Source of the DNA: Azolla caroliniana
Taxonomy: Eukaryota > Polypodiophyta
Assembly: GCA_043228905.1 (NCBI GenBank)
Contig: JBHGNT010000017.1
Span: forward strand, 2,480,001 to 2,544,000
Reading direction: 5' to 3'
DNA: 64,000 bases
Below are positions 24,301-36,899 of this stretch, piece after piece (within the stretch, counting starts at the first letter, position 1; every line of letters starts with the position of its first letter). The notes under the pieces are model-generated. The model searched no databases, was not told the DNA's origin, and saw only the letters and a program-made list of their open reading frames with translations. The position numbers and the translations under genes are program-made.

Positions 24301-27300
24301 CTCTAATTAAATGCATATGGCATGTCAATTACATACTCCCATATAGCAATAGGGAGTGGAAGCACTCAATGTAAATCAACAAGAACAAGAGAGGGAGACG
24401 GGTGCTTTATAAAGAGTTACCTTCGCCATAACATCCAACACTATAGGGAGTGAGATAGAGAATATTTTGTTATTAAATGCATATGATAAGTTGGTTACAC
24501 ATTCTCTTATTAAACGCATGACATGTCAATTACACTCTCGTGGACCTTTAATGTTAATAGCCCAGTAAGCATGCGTTCACATATTATATATGTTGAACTT
24601 GTTTCCCACACTCAGAACGTAGCATGTCAGCCAACTCCATGAAAATTTGGCTGAGTATCTGGGCAACTTCCAAGGTTTGGTTATGAATTTGTTATACCCA
24701 CCTTCAATCTCATGCCAGACTTTTGTTACTTTGCCAATGTCTAAGAAGTACACCACCTTGCCGGAAATCGTTCTGTTTTCTTGGTCAATGCACCAAAGCT
24801 AAATGTTGATAGCATTTGCTACCCAACTGCACCATGTATGTTAGACTGCCCGATCCATGTAGAAGATGAGGTTTATGTGGAGTTTCTTATGTGTCATGTC
24901 ATTGAAGAGCCACAAGTCCTTGCGGTGGCTTCAAGTTTGCTTCAATGGCATGTTGCTTAACAGAAATTGCAGGCCTCATATTCAATGACAAGTGTTTGAG
25001 GCACACCATTGCTGCTTTAAGCTGCTCCTTAATAATTTATGTCCATTCTTCTACGAATTCAGTCAAATCTATGGAATCAATTACCTTGTGAAGACTTGGT
25101 CCCCAAGTTTCTACTCAATAGAGGAGATTCAACATCACAAGGGTATCAAATAGCCACTATTTAGTTTTGGTTCTTGGAACAATATGCATGCACATTGTCT
25201 CTCAAGAGCACCGAAGGATGTATATCCATAAGAAAGTCGGGCACAAGCAACCTCCAATTCGGAGAATAACGGTAGTGAGAATGTTTCTCCTATGTATGTG
25301 CAGAATCATGGATATTTAACCTTTCCTCACCCAAGAAGAATTTTGGTTCTCATCTTGTTACCCATGTTTGGGTAGTGTTAAACACAGTCATGTTAGTTTC
25401 ATCAATGTATTGACAAACCTTTGTCCATACAAAATGATTCTAAAGCATTTTGACATCTTGTAGTGCCTCCAAAGAATCGGAGATCACCATAAAGTCATTA
25501 GCACATAGTAATATTTGTATGGTTATACCCTTTGCAAGTGCTCTCAAGCCACCAAATCTCACGATGTAATGTGATACCTTACTTTTATAGAGGCTGATGA
25601 GGGTGGGTGATAGTGGGCATCCTTGTTTTACTGAAACCGTACCATGCATGCCTCCAACAACCCATTTGGAGATCGCACTTATCTTGATACAGATTCATAT
25701 ATGAGACTATTTTATTTATATAGAACAGGAATGAAGACAACATGTTGTCATGTAAAAGAGTGTGTATGCTACTGGAGCATGACTGCAAGGGCCTTGAACT
25801 GGAGAAGGTGTGATGTTGCAGAAAGATAATTCCAGTTGCTTCCCCCGAAACCCTTCATGAAAAATACAGCTCATATCAAATCAATCGGCATACAAGCATT
25901 CAAGGGGGCGTGCACGCCTTTGAGGGGGCACTTGGATCAATCCACAAACACGTGGAATTGTGATTCCAATCCGGTGGTTGTATACCTTGTGTCTAGGCCA
26001 CGATGACTTTAATTTCTTTGAAACTGTGATCTTCAACCTCAGTGTCTAGGAAAAGGGCATGCGATAGATGACGACGTGAACTGGCAAGGCAAATTCTACC
26101 AAGAAATTGGAAGACTATTGGCAGTTATCGATATGGGAATCCCTATGATCACCTTGACCTTGCCAAGGTTTATGCTGATGTCATCTTTGCTTAATATATT
26201 CCCCAATAGCATGCCACTGGAAATGTTGACGACGTACTTCATTTGATTCAGGCTCAAGCAGGTAGCTCGGCATCTCATGTTAAATGTCAAGTGTTGCAAA
26301 TAGTCTGAAATTGCATCAAAGAGCGTCAAAACATTAATAACAACCTACAAAAGCGTTGGAACATATTTCTTATTCACCACAATGATTTGTTGGAAGCTGG
26401 CCACCAGAGTCTTTGGGCCAAAGACCATGTCTGCTACTACGACGACAAAGGCACCCCATTCAATGACAAAAATCATCTTCACTTAGTTTTCTAGCACCAT
26501 ATATCTATCACCGTTTACAAACAACATTTATTATATTCGTCCACTATAATATGAGAGGATTGTTATGGTCATCAAGTGTTGAAGAGGGTTGTGATGAACA
26601 CTTTAAGATCGTGGCTACACTCCATTCAATAAACAATGTGAGAACCATGGAAGAACCAAATCATACAGTGAGGCCCTTGAGAAAGAGATTTAACATGTAA
26701 AAAATGAGCCAGTGTTGAGACACCCTCATATGGTGACAATAACACAATAAGGACATGACAATTACTAATGCATCGCTAGCACACATAAGGAGTGATAACC
26801 AGGCTAAAATGAGCACAATCAACTCAAGTTTTAGTTAATGGAAAGGAGGGATACATAGGAGGACTGAGCTAGAGCTTAGGGTTGCCACTATCTTATGAGA
26901 TGGCAGAGTGATGGTGGAGCATGGCCACCACATCGATGCCCATGGCAGCAGTGCAACAGCTGTGGCAGAAGAATCGAACCTCCTCATTGTCATCATCATC
27001 ATTAAATAAAAAGACTACCATAAGTATTGATGACAACAAATGTCTTCTTCTACAAGCACATTTGCGTGCCCAAAAGGATATTGAACAAGGTTGTATTGTT
27101 CACAAATGACCCAAACCCATCCAACACATGTATGACCATGTGCAGGGCTTCGTAACTTGATGCATGTTGAATCCATGAACCCATTGAGATCATAGAGCCA
27201 AATAGAGCATTGATCCTCAGCTTCTTAATTAGTGCTATGTAGTAGTTGGCATGGCATGTTTCGAATCATATGGATGTAGTTCATGAGCATTTCGATTTCC

Positions 27301-27762
27301 CCCTGCTAGAGGTGTATATCCACACTCGAATTTGTTTACACCACTATAAACCAGTTTCTGGTTCGAGTAGTAATGCTCGTAGAGCCCTTACACTACTTCG
27401 CACTTGATCTCACAAGTTAGGTATTGAAGTTGCATCATGGTATTAAAATGTAACGAATTTGAAGACATATAAAGTATGTAATGAAGGCATGGTAGAGGAT
27501 AAATGTCACATGCTCGACATATAGTGCAATTCGTTCAAGATATGCTGACATACTAAGAGGGAGTGATAACTTAAGTGCCATACTTAAGACACCACCTAGA
27601 AGGTTGAGTTCATATGTGTATGCTTTACTAACACATAGAGACTTTGTGCTTCAACGTATGAATACCCCTTTTTAGGAAGGAGACATATATCAAGAACACA
27701 TGTATACTCTGGTCCCATAGGTCAAAATTGGCCTCTTTATGGACGATAAAAATTCTAATTCT

Positions 27763-27825
<63 letters not shown>

Positions 27826-27976
27826 ATGCTGAAGATGAAATAAACAGTTACTTGAGAGCTAATTTCTTGTAGGCCGTCTTGATTTGCTGCTCGGTTGCAT
27901 CCTTTGGAACTTCCAGAACCTCGTAAGGATCTCTCCTCGAAGTTGGAGAAGGTGTCCGGATCTTGTCATTAGACAT
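18358..27976 (-). CDS. ARG1: ARG1-type DnaJ protein, 11 exons
   Basis: Joined exons on the minus strand encode 401 aa: 27976-27852, 23003-22880, 22448-22366, 22238-22127, 22039-21935, 21860-21810, 19646-19557, 19455-19347, 19268-19120, 19030-18977 and 18561-18358. All phases agree, and the sequence follows the Arabidopsis ARG1 (ALTERED RESPONSE TO GRAVITY 1, about 410 aa) family end to end. The N-terminal J domain (about 16-80) has the HPD triad at residues 44-46 for Hsp70 stimulation. A conserved middle follows (VLEEAINGTITVRPLPLG; GLQPCEVSELHAGTHIFAVYG), then a coiled coil (about 283-334) and a basic tail (NKKKWFGMTFKAERKI). ARG1 is a peripheral membrane/cytoskeleton-associated co-chaperone needed for gravitropic auxin redistribution in Arabidopsis; function here is by homology. 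Intron 4 uses a GC donor (AGG|GCAAGT). Intron 1 is 4.85 kb and full of LINE debris. ARL paralogues are the alternative name. Confidence 0.93.
20948..21170. repeat. Tandem duplication, period about 112 bp, in ARG1 intron 6
   Basis: Two diverged copies start with (C/G)AGATATCTC and share GGAAGCACCTGCAAT (first near 20,966, second near 21,078) and TTTACCT. They lie in the 2.16-kb intron between exons 6 and 7. Confidence 0.7.
22601..22946. repeat. 120-bp tandem triplication overlapping ARG1 exon 2
   Basis: Nearly three copies of a 120-bp unit (starts about 22601, 22721, 22841) include the last part of exon 2 (from the codons for AYSYGIL to the GAG|GT donor) plus the start of intron 2. Only the copy next to exon 2 belongs to the full exon. 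The other two are exon-like fragments with intact GT donors inside intron 2, differing at a few bases. Each is preceded on the minus strand by CTGCAG, a possible acceptor. Joined to exon 2 in phase, that acceptor would at once read TAA. Confidence 0.9.
23340..25680 (-). pseudogene. LINE relic (lineage 1, copy A) in ARG1 intron 1
   Basis: Minus-strand translation at 25,440-25,680 gives KQGCPLSPTL...IQILLCANDFMVISDS, the palm region of a non-LTR reverse transcriptase with the usual YADD changed to CAND. The downstream part (25,450 to about 24,930) continues with decayed LINE sequence. Beyond it, 23,340-24,375 matches sequence also found next to the LINE pieces at 35,690-36,890 and 38,495-39,420. 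About 590 bp (24,375-24,965) is present only here, so this copy was itself interrupted. Stops and frameshifts show it is dead. Confidence 0.7.
25860..27760. other. Remainder of ARG1 intron 1
   Basis: Short open frames only (up to 77 codons). I see no exon of the ARG1 family in this stretch, since exons 1 and 2 join in phase without it. Probably old transposon sequence that I cannot classify. Confidence 0.5.
27767..27819. repeat. (CT)n microsatellite next to ARG1 exon 1
   Basis: About 26 uninterrupted CT units lie some 30 bp beyond the exon 1 donor site, at the start of intron 1. On the transcribed strand this is a GA run. Confidence 0.95.
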
Positions 27977-28047
27977 CCTTTCCTTGTCTGAGACAAGGAA
28001 TCGAAGAAATGTTTAGTCACAAATTCATACACCCGTGGATCTTTCAA

Positions 28048-28640
28048 ATAGACGTTTCAGATTAAAAATTAGGGTTTGCTGAATAGAGTAAAAGAAAGGA
28101 ACTTCGGGGATCAGAAATTTGGGATACGCGGGCGTTAGGAAAAGTTTCAAATCACAAGATTAGATTTGGAGAATCGAAGTTGAGCAAATTTCTGGGTGGA
28201 AGCAAATGCAAAAACAGACTGCAGAGAGGTTAAGGTAGTCTGCAGTCAAACATCGATCTGCAGAGCAGTTAGAAGCAAAAATAACAATCGACGGGTGTGG
28301 ATGGCGTGGGCATTGACGCACGGACGGTTCGTTCTGTGGTGGGGATGGAATTAGGGTTTGGGGAGAGGAGGATACAGACAAATCAAATTGGTGAGATGAA
28401 GGTTAGGATTTGGGAGAGATTCTCATAGTTTGTTTTTTGGGGGGGGATGAATGGTCCAAGTGGGGGTGGGTCCATTTGTCTCCCTTCATAGGAAATCAAT
28501 TACATTCATATACAATTGATAGAGAAGGTGCAAAGACAACAAACATGGAGAGTTTTATCGGTTCTTCAAAGCAAAAAGTTTGGTTTTGTTTCTCCTAAAG
28601 TTCGCACTTTGATACAATGTTGTGCCCTTTGATCACATTC
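28048..28640 (-). promoter_or_regulatory. Probable 5' leader and promoter area of ARG1
   Basis: Between the ARG1 ATG (27976) and about 28,600 there is no other gene. A possible 5' UTR intron acceptor (CTATTCAG, near 28,078) is seen on the minus strand. I cannot place a TATA box or start site with confidence. Confidence 0.35.
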
Positions 28641-28699
28641 TACTATTCTTTCCACACATCTTTGACCAAACCCAACCCTTCCACAATTTTTTGGTCTCA

Positions 28700-30780
28700 T
28701 AGCTCATATTGACCTCCGAAATCAATAATAAAATTTCTTTGTCTATGTGTAAAAGCGCACAATTATATTAATGCTATGCAAAACCCACTTGTTACAACTT
28801 CTCGACCTTATCTATCCGCCTATATAGGGAGCAAGACATCCTATAAAACCATTAAAATGCTTGAATATCCACTTGAAGAAATTATCCTCATATGCGCTAA
28901 CATCCAAGAAATTCACATGGGAATGTTTTTCAACTTCTTCAAATAGGCTTTTATCCCATCTCTACCATTAACAAGAAAGCATTATGAATATTCCAATTGG
29001 GTTGCACTCCCCAGTATCGTAAATTTTGGAAAAATACCTCCAGCTCCTCACTGTTGAGGTCTTAAATAACAACGGGTTAAAACTTGCCAAATCTTTGATA
29101 AATACTTCTAAATGATATGCATTAGGACATTTAATGAACCTATATGTATTGTCCTCTAATGGATTGATGCAAAAGAAGCATATACCTAGCCCTAGTCATC
29201 CCCTCTTTAAGGCTAGACCTAATGGGAGCTCACTCTCCATATGAATACCTTTGCACGAAATAGTAAATGGGAATGTCAACTACTTTGCAATATTTGCCAC
29301 CACCTTGCATTTGATTCACATATATACTAATTTTCTACTTTGGGTGATAGACAATGATGCCATTCCATGATGATGCATATATATTTGTAGTGACTAGTAA
29401 AGAGCGTATAATATCCTTTAACCACCAATCTACCTAAGGTGCACGATTTGCTTTCATTGGCAATGATCCATATAACACTGGTATATAGTGTAATTTCTCC
29501 CAAATAAATCCATAATTTTGGGGAATGCATAACATCATTTAGCATCTTCAAATTTCAACAACCTTTGAGATTCATTATCAACTACATCTAGCAAGTCTAC
29601 AACCTCCAATCAAAATAAAACGTTGAATTGAGATCTTGACTTCTCTTTTTGTGCCAATGTCACAATTGAGAAGAAATGGGCAATTCATTTTGTAATGAAT
29701 TACAAAGTTCTTGTTTACTTCAAACAAAGATAAGGTGTCTTATCATGACCCTACCAATTGTTGTGCACATGATAAATGTTGAATCTACCCTCGTGTAAAC
29801 ATTGAACCTTGTTATCCCAAGCGTTCCAAATCACTTTCCATGCTAGAAATGAGGCGAGGCTTCCTCCAATTTATATGCAACCTTAAATCCAAGGCAAATT
29901 AGTCCCAATCTTGCACACTTCCTTCAAGATTTTCTTTCGAGGTCGATAGAAACATAAAATAATCATTTCCCAAGGCATCCGCTACTAACTTTCCATTGGA
30001 AGGAACATGCAAACCCACAATATCATCATTAGCTACGATATTGGACAACATTACTAACAATGGATGTGTAACAATAACAAATAATAGTGGACTTAGTGGA
30101 CATATTTGCCACATTGATTTAGTAAGAGAAACCTTGGGAGTAACTCCACCCTTACACATCACATGAGGTGTTGCATTTTGTCACAGCAAAAAAATAAGTC
30201 ATCACATATGACGACCAAACCCTATATTATATACATCACTATTGAGAGAAAATATGAATTAAATCATATGTTTTTTTCAAATCTAGTTACACCATAATCA
30301 TTTATTGATGTTTTTGTCGAGCATAATCGGTAGCATTTGGGTATCCAATACATTATGCAATATATTTCTGCTTACAATAAAAACCATGTTGAGATGGGTG
30401 AATAAATTAGGGTGATAATTTCTAAAGCTTGTTGGATAATGTATTTGCAAACACTTTGTGCAACCGTCCCATCAATGAAATAGGCCTCAATTGATGAAAT
30501 GACTTAGGTTATGGTACCTTTGGTATCAATTTGATTAGGCTCACCTTCGAACTCATGCAAGAAACAAATATCTCGACAATGTCGAAACATTTGTTTGAAT
30601 GGTCTCTTAAGAATGCAAGCATATTTTTTTAAATACGTCATTTGTAATATCATCCCCCTTAGGGCCTCTACCATTTGGAAGGCGTAACAATACCTTTTCC
30701 ATCTTGACTTCTTCAAAATCAACATACGATTCTTGACAAATATTTGTATTTACATTACACCCAATTGCATTTTAAAACTA
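28700..30780 (-). pseudogene. LINE relic, lineage 2
   Basis: Minus-strand frames carry non-LTR reverse-transcriptase landmarks: CPLSPLLFVIVTHPLLVMLSN near 30,060-30,120, then a SNGKLVADALGNDYFMF-like stretch (an A-D-D-like catalytic box, decayed) and SKENLEGSVQDWD near 29,920. Lower-coordinate sequence should be its 3' part, but it is full of stops. It is a different lineage from the LINE in ARG1 intron 1. Confidence 0.7.
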
Positions 30781-31000
30781 TTGTCTTGCTTTCAACACAT
30801 CCTCATTGATAATCGACCCTAACCCAATCAAGTCCTTAAAAAATGAAACACGTACCTCACTAACCTTATATGAGTCCACAAAATTATCATCTCTTATCTT
30901 AATTGGCACCACAATTGAACAAACATATCATGGTCTTAATCCTTGAAAAAACATATAAGATTGGGGCTAATTATCTATAAGCGCATGTCGTTACTAATGT

Positions 31001-31292
31001 TGTCGCGGAAAGTTGCGGCTTGCGACTTGGCTCGAGCGAGATCACCGGGGTCTCAAACCAAGGAGCTTAAGAATGAGTTCCGGTTGAGGCCTGCCGTGAT
31101 CGATCCGGGCTGGTCACCGAAAGCCGGATACCAAGCACACATGCTTGTAGAGCCATATCCAATATGGATTTGTCGTATGTTTCCGAAAGATGAGCACACG
31201 GGCATGTAGACACAAAGTGGTAAGCACAAAACAGATGAGAGAAGAACGATACCTCCCTGGACACCACAGACAAGTTAAGAATATTGACATGG

Positions 31293-31348
<56 letters not shown>

Positions 31349-31891
31349 CGTATACAACAATGCCAAATAATCGATTAAACACAGAGAAAGAATACAGATT
31401 TGGCCTTGGGCCAAAAAACAGAGCTTTGAGCTCAACAAACACGCAGACCGGTGAGTCTCTGGTCAGGAGCACACAGGCTTCCTACGTGAGCAGAGGCCTC
31501 ACACCGCCTAACCGGCTGAGCAAAACAGGAAACCTATAGTACTCAAGAACACAATCTAGCACCACCTTCTCCTATCCAAAATGACGATGCCCAAAGCAGT
31601 TTTCCTCTCCTCCTTTTATAGCTGAAGTAGGATCGGTTACATAAGTAGTTATGACAATTGTTTTTGTCATAGATTTCCCAAGATTCCCTCGAATTCCCAT
31701 CACGTCCTATTATTCTACCTCTCTTTTCGAGGTCCCGTAAGTACTCATAAAAGATGTTTTTTCTTTTACTTAATAATACTTCGATATTTACATTCGTTGT
31801 ACATTAGTCCTAATTTATGTGCATACTTGCACTCCCTTGTTCACACGCATCTAGCAGACCTTTCTGCTAATGGTCGGAATCCTCCACGACA
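31001..31891 (-). mobile_element. Solo LTR (family 1), longer copy
   Basis: It shares ends TGTCGCGGA and CCACGACA with 79-618 and a matching inner block, CTCCTTTTATAG followed by GGTTACAT(A)AGTAGTTA. The flanks are ATGT on the left and ACGT on the right, a 4-bp duplication with one change. In minus orientation the TATA box is at about 31,620-31,611. A (GA)n run of about 26 units (31,295-31,346) accounts for part of its greater length. No internal genes adjoin. Confidence 0.68.
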
Positions 31892-32980
31892 ACGTAGTAT
31901 TGCCTTCTTATAACTTTGATAATATAAACTATTCACGATGTCCTGTGACCAAACTCAATGATCCAAAAGTTCTTCATCATGTGGATTATGCATCAACAAT
32001 ACATTGCATCACCTAAGAATATGTGAAATTTTATTAATCGATTGTAGCCTATGTCATATAACATTAGTTACACAATACACATGGTGAATCTCTCTCTCTC
32101 ATCCCCTCTCGTTTCCTTACCTTCGTCAGGTGCCTCCCCTTTGTGCACATACACAAACTTCAATCTCCAAAATGAAGCCTCTACCCCATGATTGTTTTGC
32201 AGTCACATCAATCAACCTAGACCATCTCCTTCTTTATCAATACATTTGCTCCTTTTTGTCAGTGTAATTCTTTAGTTGTGACTTCCTACAGACTACACGC
32301 AAAGTTTCCTTAAGAATGGGCAGTGCTCTTAGGCATTTGCCAAGCGACATCATTTTTTCGTTACCACCAATTGGGCTACATGAACATTTACACTTTCTTC
32401 ATATCAAATAAATAGCTAGAAAACTTAGAACCCAAAATAAATTATTTCATACCCTCCATTGATTGTTTGTATGTGTGGCAAAGTCAATAGAATTGCATTC
32501 CCACTAATTATGAGGCATACTAGGAAATTGCAATGGTTACAACATCCTCTTTGCTCCATTTTTAGCATTCGAAGTTACTAAATATTCTTTAATTTTGCTC
32601 CTCTTGTGATGCCTTGTGTCTTTATGGTTAAAAAGGGAATACTTTGGACCTCTTTGATTGAGATTAGAAATAATCTAAATGAATAAAAGTATACAATCTT
32701 TAGATCTCATCGAATAAGAATAGAAATAAATTATATCAATAAAAAAAATACAATCTTTGTTGTATAAGTAGAAATTCCCTTTGAACCTATATCTATGAGT
32801 CTCATATAAATGAGAAGAAAAAGACAAGTTTGAATTGAGAATTATGCTTCACTTCTCCTTTAAATTCATGATAGACATAAGCCTAGATAAAATTAACATT
32901 TGGTGTGAGTTTCTACTTAAAACATAAACATTATTGTTTTCTTTCTCCTCACACCAAGTATTATAGGCATAAGCTTATGG
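31892..32980. other. Unclassified repeat-derived spacer
   Basis: No open frame of note and no family landmarks. It lies between LINE relics and may be further decayed transposon sequence. Confidence 0.35.
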
Positions 32981-32999
32981 TTCAATTCTAAAACTAAAT

Positions 33000-34270
33000 T
33001 GACGGGGTTAAGGATAGAATAGTTGCCACAAAATGTGAATTCTTTTTGGAGGATTTGGATTATGGAAAGGAGACCAATATCTAGATTAACTTGGGATCCT
33101 AGAGAACTATATTGGAAGGTGTGGATTTAAGATAATATTAAATATGTGCCCTTTTTTCAATATTCAATGAAGATTGGTAGGAAAATATTAGGTGCTAGAT
33201 CATGGAAAGAACCAACAACAAATGTCTTTTGGAGACAAAATGGGTCTTCTCCACAACATCTTAAACAATTTTGGAAATGGTTGTGGGGTATAAAAACAAG
33301 TAGGAAAATTGTTTATTCCGTTCGTTTTTTGTTCATAAATCTATACCAGTTTGTTACGGGCATGACCATATAATATCCCGTGGTGAGAATTGTCGTAGTA
33401 TTCTATACACGTGGATAAGTGTGAGGGTTAAACAAAGAGTCTAAAGAAGGGGAGGATTACTTTTAATCCTCGGGATTGAGACAACCCATGAGGCCAAGTG
33501 TGAACATGGCTGGGGGCCTTGAGAATTACTATAAATAAGAGGCCTAGCTACCCTCATTGGGGCATGCATTGACTACGTCGAGACTCTGTCCGTGAGTGGA
33601 ACGACTCTTGTAGCAAGCGCGCTATCGTCCAGGTACGACTCGACGCCAAGGCGGTGGTATGGGACGCCGATCGAGGCTCGAGTCCGTCTCGATCCCTTCG
33701 CTCGGGGGTGGTCGGGTGGATCGGCACCCTTCTTTCTCTCTTTTCTCTCTATTCTTTCTAGATCTATCATTGATATATCCTTATTTTATGCTTACTTTAG
33801 TACCTAATCTCTAATACAGTTAATATGTAGCAAAAAGGGAATGTAGACAAGATGTGCACTTTCTGTACGGATCTAGTAGAGATTGATAAGCATTGTTGGT
33901 GGAGTTGTGGTTTTGCTATGGAAATATGGAAACGAATCCTCACATAATTAATACCAGTATATCCTCAAGCATTGTATACATGGGGTACAAGATAAACCAA
34001 TGGTATATGAACAAGAGGAGTTTGCAAATGTTATTGCGATGAGACATGGTTTGATGTAAAAAACATTGATACATTTGAATGCCCATATAGAGATTGATAA
34101 ACCTCAAATATGGCAATTGGTAAGTAGTATTACAATTTGGTATATTTGGAAGGCTCGATGTTTGAAGGTATTTCAAAATGTGACTGAAAGACCTGCCCAA
34201 ATAATTCTTGGGATTTGGACAAAGATTGTGCATAATCTCAATGGTTTGATGGATAGTATAAAAAGGTAAT
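33000..34270 (+). pseudogene. LINE 3' part (zf-RVT region), split by an LTR
   Basis: Plus-strand frames give RPISRLTWDPRELYWKVW and KQFWKWLWGIKTSRKI before 33,350. After 33,835 they give CTFCTDLVEIDKHCWWSC followed by AMEIWKRI, then WYIWKARCLKVF near 34,140-34,175. This is the reverse-transcriptase-associated zinc-binding and C-terminal region of plant non-LTR elements. An LTR (33352-33818) sits between the two parts. In-frame stops show it is dead. Confidence 0.75.
33352..33818 (+). mobile_element. Solo LTR (family 2) inside the LINE relic
   Basis: It begins TGTTACGGGC and ends CTCTAATACA (TGT...ACA). Both sides carry GTT, a short possible target duplication. A TATA box (CTATAAATAAGAG) lies at 33,529-33,541 on the plus strand. 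From 33,415 it matches 15,685-16,080 closely. LINE coding sequence resumes after it, which supports the right edge. Confidence 0.65.
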
Positions 34271-35680
34271 ACGCAACAAGCGGGCTCAAACGATTAGAAT
34301 TTCATGCCATATGGGACATACATATATTTTATAGACGGATTTATGATAAGGTGGAGTAGTTCTACTCTACACCAAAGTATTTATTTAAGCCAACAGTTAG
34401 AATGTAGGAAAAAAGGGGTTTTGTGGAATTCTTGTATGTATAGCCTTAGGACGTTTTTTAATACTAATGTAGCATCTTTTTTTTTGGAAAAAAGAAGAAG
34501 AAGAAAGGATAGAATAGTTGGGAAACTAATTGTCCTAAGGACTTAAACAAACCCATAAGGACATATAACACACGACAATATGGTGTCGTCTAGGAGACCT
34601 AGGCATGAGGCAATATGTTGAGGGGGATAACTAACTCCTTTAGTTGGGCATCTTGAGACATTATCAAGACTCTATTGGTGAGGCTAAGCTCCTTTTTCAA
34701 ACCCATAGTTCAACTATATTTGATGGTATAAGGAACTGATGGTATTTTATGTTCGTCTTATGTCCTTTGCTCGAGGGTGATCGGTGTGTCAAGCGCTCTT
34801 AATCCAATTTGTTTACTTAATATCTTATTATTTTGTTCATCATTAATTCAATTTGTAATATTTTGCACTAGAGTTGTACTAATGATTTTCTCTCTCTTTT
34901 GTTGTCTATTTTTGGCGATTATTGAGATTGTTGGTAGACCCAAGAACAAATGAGCAAAAAATCAATATTCCTTTTTCTTTATTTTCTTTAATCTTGAGAT
35001 ATTATTAGTTTGGTAATTATTCAACAATAGTTTAATAATCAACATTTTCTTAAGATATCAATAAAATGTTTGATATCTCAAGATTTTAATACTTCTTTCA
35101 AAATTAACATTCAAATCGATCGATATATTAGTTGTGTGTGTTTTAAATTATTTAGAGGTGTAATATTTTTTACTTGATTTGAGGCATGACCTATGCTTAT
35201 AATATTAGGCTACTTAGGGTCAAGCGATGCTTGAGTCCAATACCTCATCAATAATAACCCTAGTGTCAACCACAAGTCCATTCAACATGTTATATTATTC
35301 ATTAAGTATATATTAATGAGAAGAAAATATTTTAATATCATTCAAAATGCTCTAAACGAATATTGGCAACCATATGTGTGTTGTCTACATATGCACATAT
35401 ACATTTTGCTTTTGTGCAACTTGGGATTTTTAGAGCAATATAGGATATTTTATTTTATTTTCATCAATACAACTTGTGAATAATTTTACAACGGACTGAC
35501 ACACATGTTTAAGCCTGGAAAAGCCGCCATGGATCACTAAGATATGGATCAGGGAAAGACATTGAATGTTAAGTTACTCCCATGGTTTTAAAAACATCAA
35601 TTGCTAACACAATCACTTAAGCTTGAACATCATCCACAAATGTAGAGACGATTGGAGTTCACATACACATATTACTGTGT
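34271..35680. other. Spacer with a decayed family 2 LTR-like stretch
   Basis: Near 34,735-34,800, CCTTTGCTCGAGGGTGATCGG resembles CCTTCGCTCGGGGGTGGTCGG of LTR family 2, in the same orientation. Otherwise AT-rich and gene-free. Confidence 0.35.
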
Positions 35681-35689
35681 GCTAATGAC

Positions 35690-36890
35690 TTTATGTTGAT
35701 CTCCAATTCTCTGGAGGTACTACAAGACGTTTAAATGCTTTAAAATCATTTTGTATGGACAAAGGTTTGTCAATACCTTAATGAAACTAACATGATGGTG
35801 TTTAACACCACCCAAACATGGGTAACAAGATCAGAACCAAAATTCTTCTTGGGTGAGGAAAGGCTACGTACCCACAATCATGCACATACTTAGGAGAAAC
35901 ATTCTCACTGCCTTTATTCTCCGTATTGGAGGTTGCTTGTGCTAGACTTTCTTGTGTTCATCGGTGCTCTTGAGAGACAATGTGCATGCATATTGTTCGA
36001 CAGAACCTAAACTAAGTAGTGGTTATTTGATACCCTTATGACATTGAATCTCTTCTATGGAGTAGAAACTTGGGGACCAAGTCTTCACAAGGTAATTGAT
36101 TCCATAGATTTGAAAGAATTCGTAGAAGAATGAACAACAATTGTCAAGGAGCAGGTCAAAGCAACAATGGTGTGCCTTCAAACGCTTGTCATTGAATATG
36201 TGGCCTGCAATTACATTGAGTGCTTCCACTCCCTTTTGCAACATGGATGATGGGAGTATGTAATCCACATGTCATATGCATTTAATTAGAGAATATGCAA
36301 CTGACTTATCATATGCATTGAATGACAAAATATTCTCCATCTCACTCCCTTCAATGTTGGCTCATAGGATTGCCATTACCACAACAACTTTTGTTGTTTT
36401 TGTTTCATTTGTATCCAAGTCACTATTCCAAAATCACTCTATAACATCTTGTAAGAGGAAAAATATGGGAAGATTTTAAGGACGATTAATTATTATGTCT
36501 GTTGCTTTGTTGACTCCCTTCCATTGTCTTCTATCTAAATAAGGACATCAATTATTGTCGAGTGTTCTCTGGTAGATATGATATGTTTCTACCAATTTAT
36601 TATCTAACTACTGCATGATTAAATATTCTGTAAGGAACTAAATACTAAGATATGTGTGTGATTAAGCTATCTAGCGTGTTGAGCAGTGCTTGACTATGTA
36701 TCCTCAATCCTGGTAACCTTTGGCCGATCACCTCACCTATGTATGAAACTAAATGGAAACCAGAAGGTGGGGAGACTTTTATTCCCGATCAGTTCATGAT
36801 CAGCTTCATTCGCTAAGTAGCCGAGCTGGTTAGTGTTACCCAATCACTGGCCACAAATGACTCTTGATAACCAAGTGGGAACCTGATGGC
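35690..36890 (+). pseudogene. LINE relic (lineage 1), copy B, inverted relative to A and C
   Basis: Plus-strand decayed LINE sequence reads through motifs like GVETWGPSLHK (near 36,060-36,090). It is followed by the accessory sequence also present beside copies A and C (for example GATCAGTTCATGATCAGCTTC near 36,790, present as its reverse complement near 23,540). The order of blocks equals copy A reversed, so these are copies of one extended unit. Confidence 0.65.
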
Positions 36891-36899
36891 CATCCAAGG

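Noticed and set aside
31067-31472. Frames with long Leu-Ser or Arg-Glu runs
   Set aside because: They are translations of the (GA)n microsatellite inside the LTR at 31001-31891.
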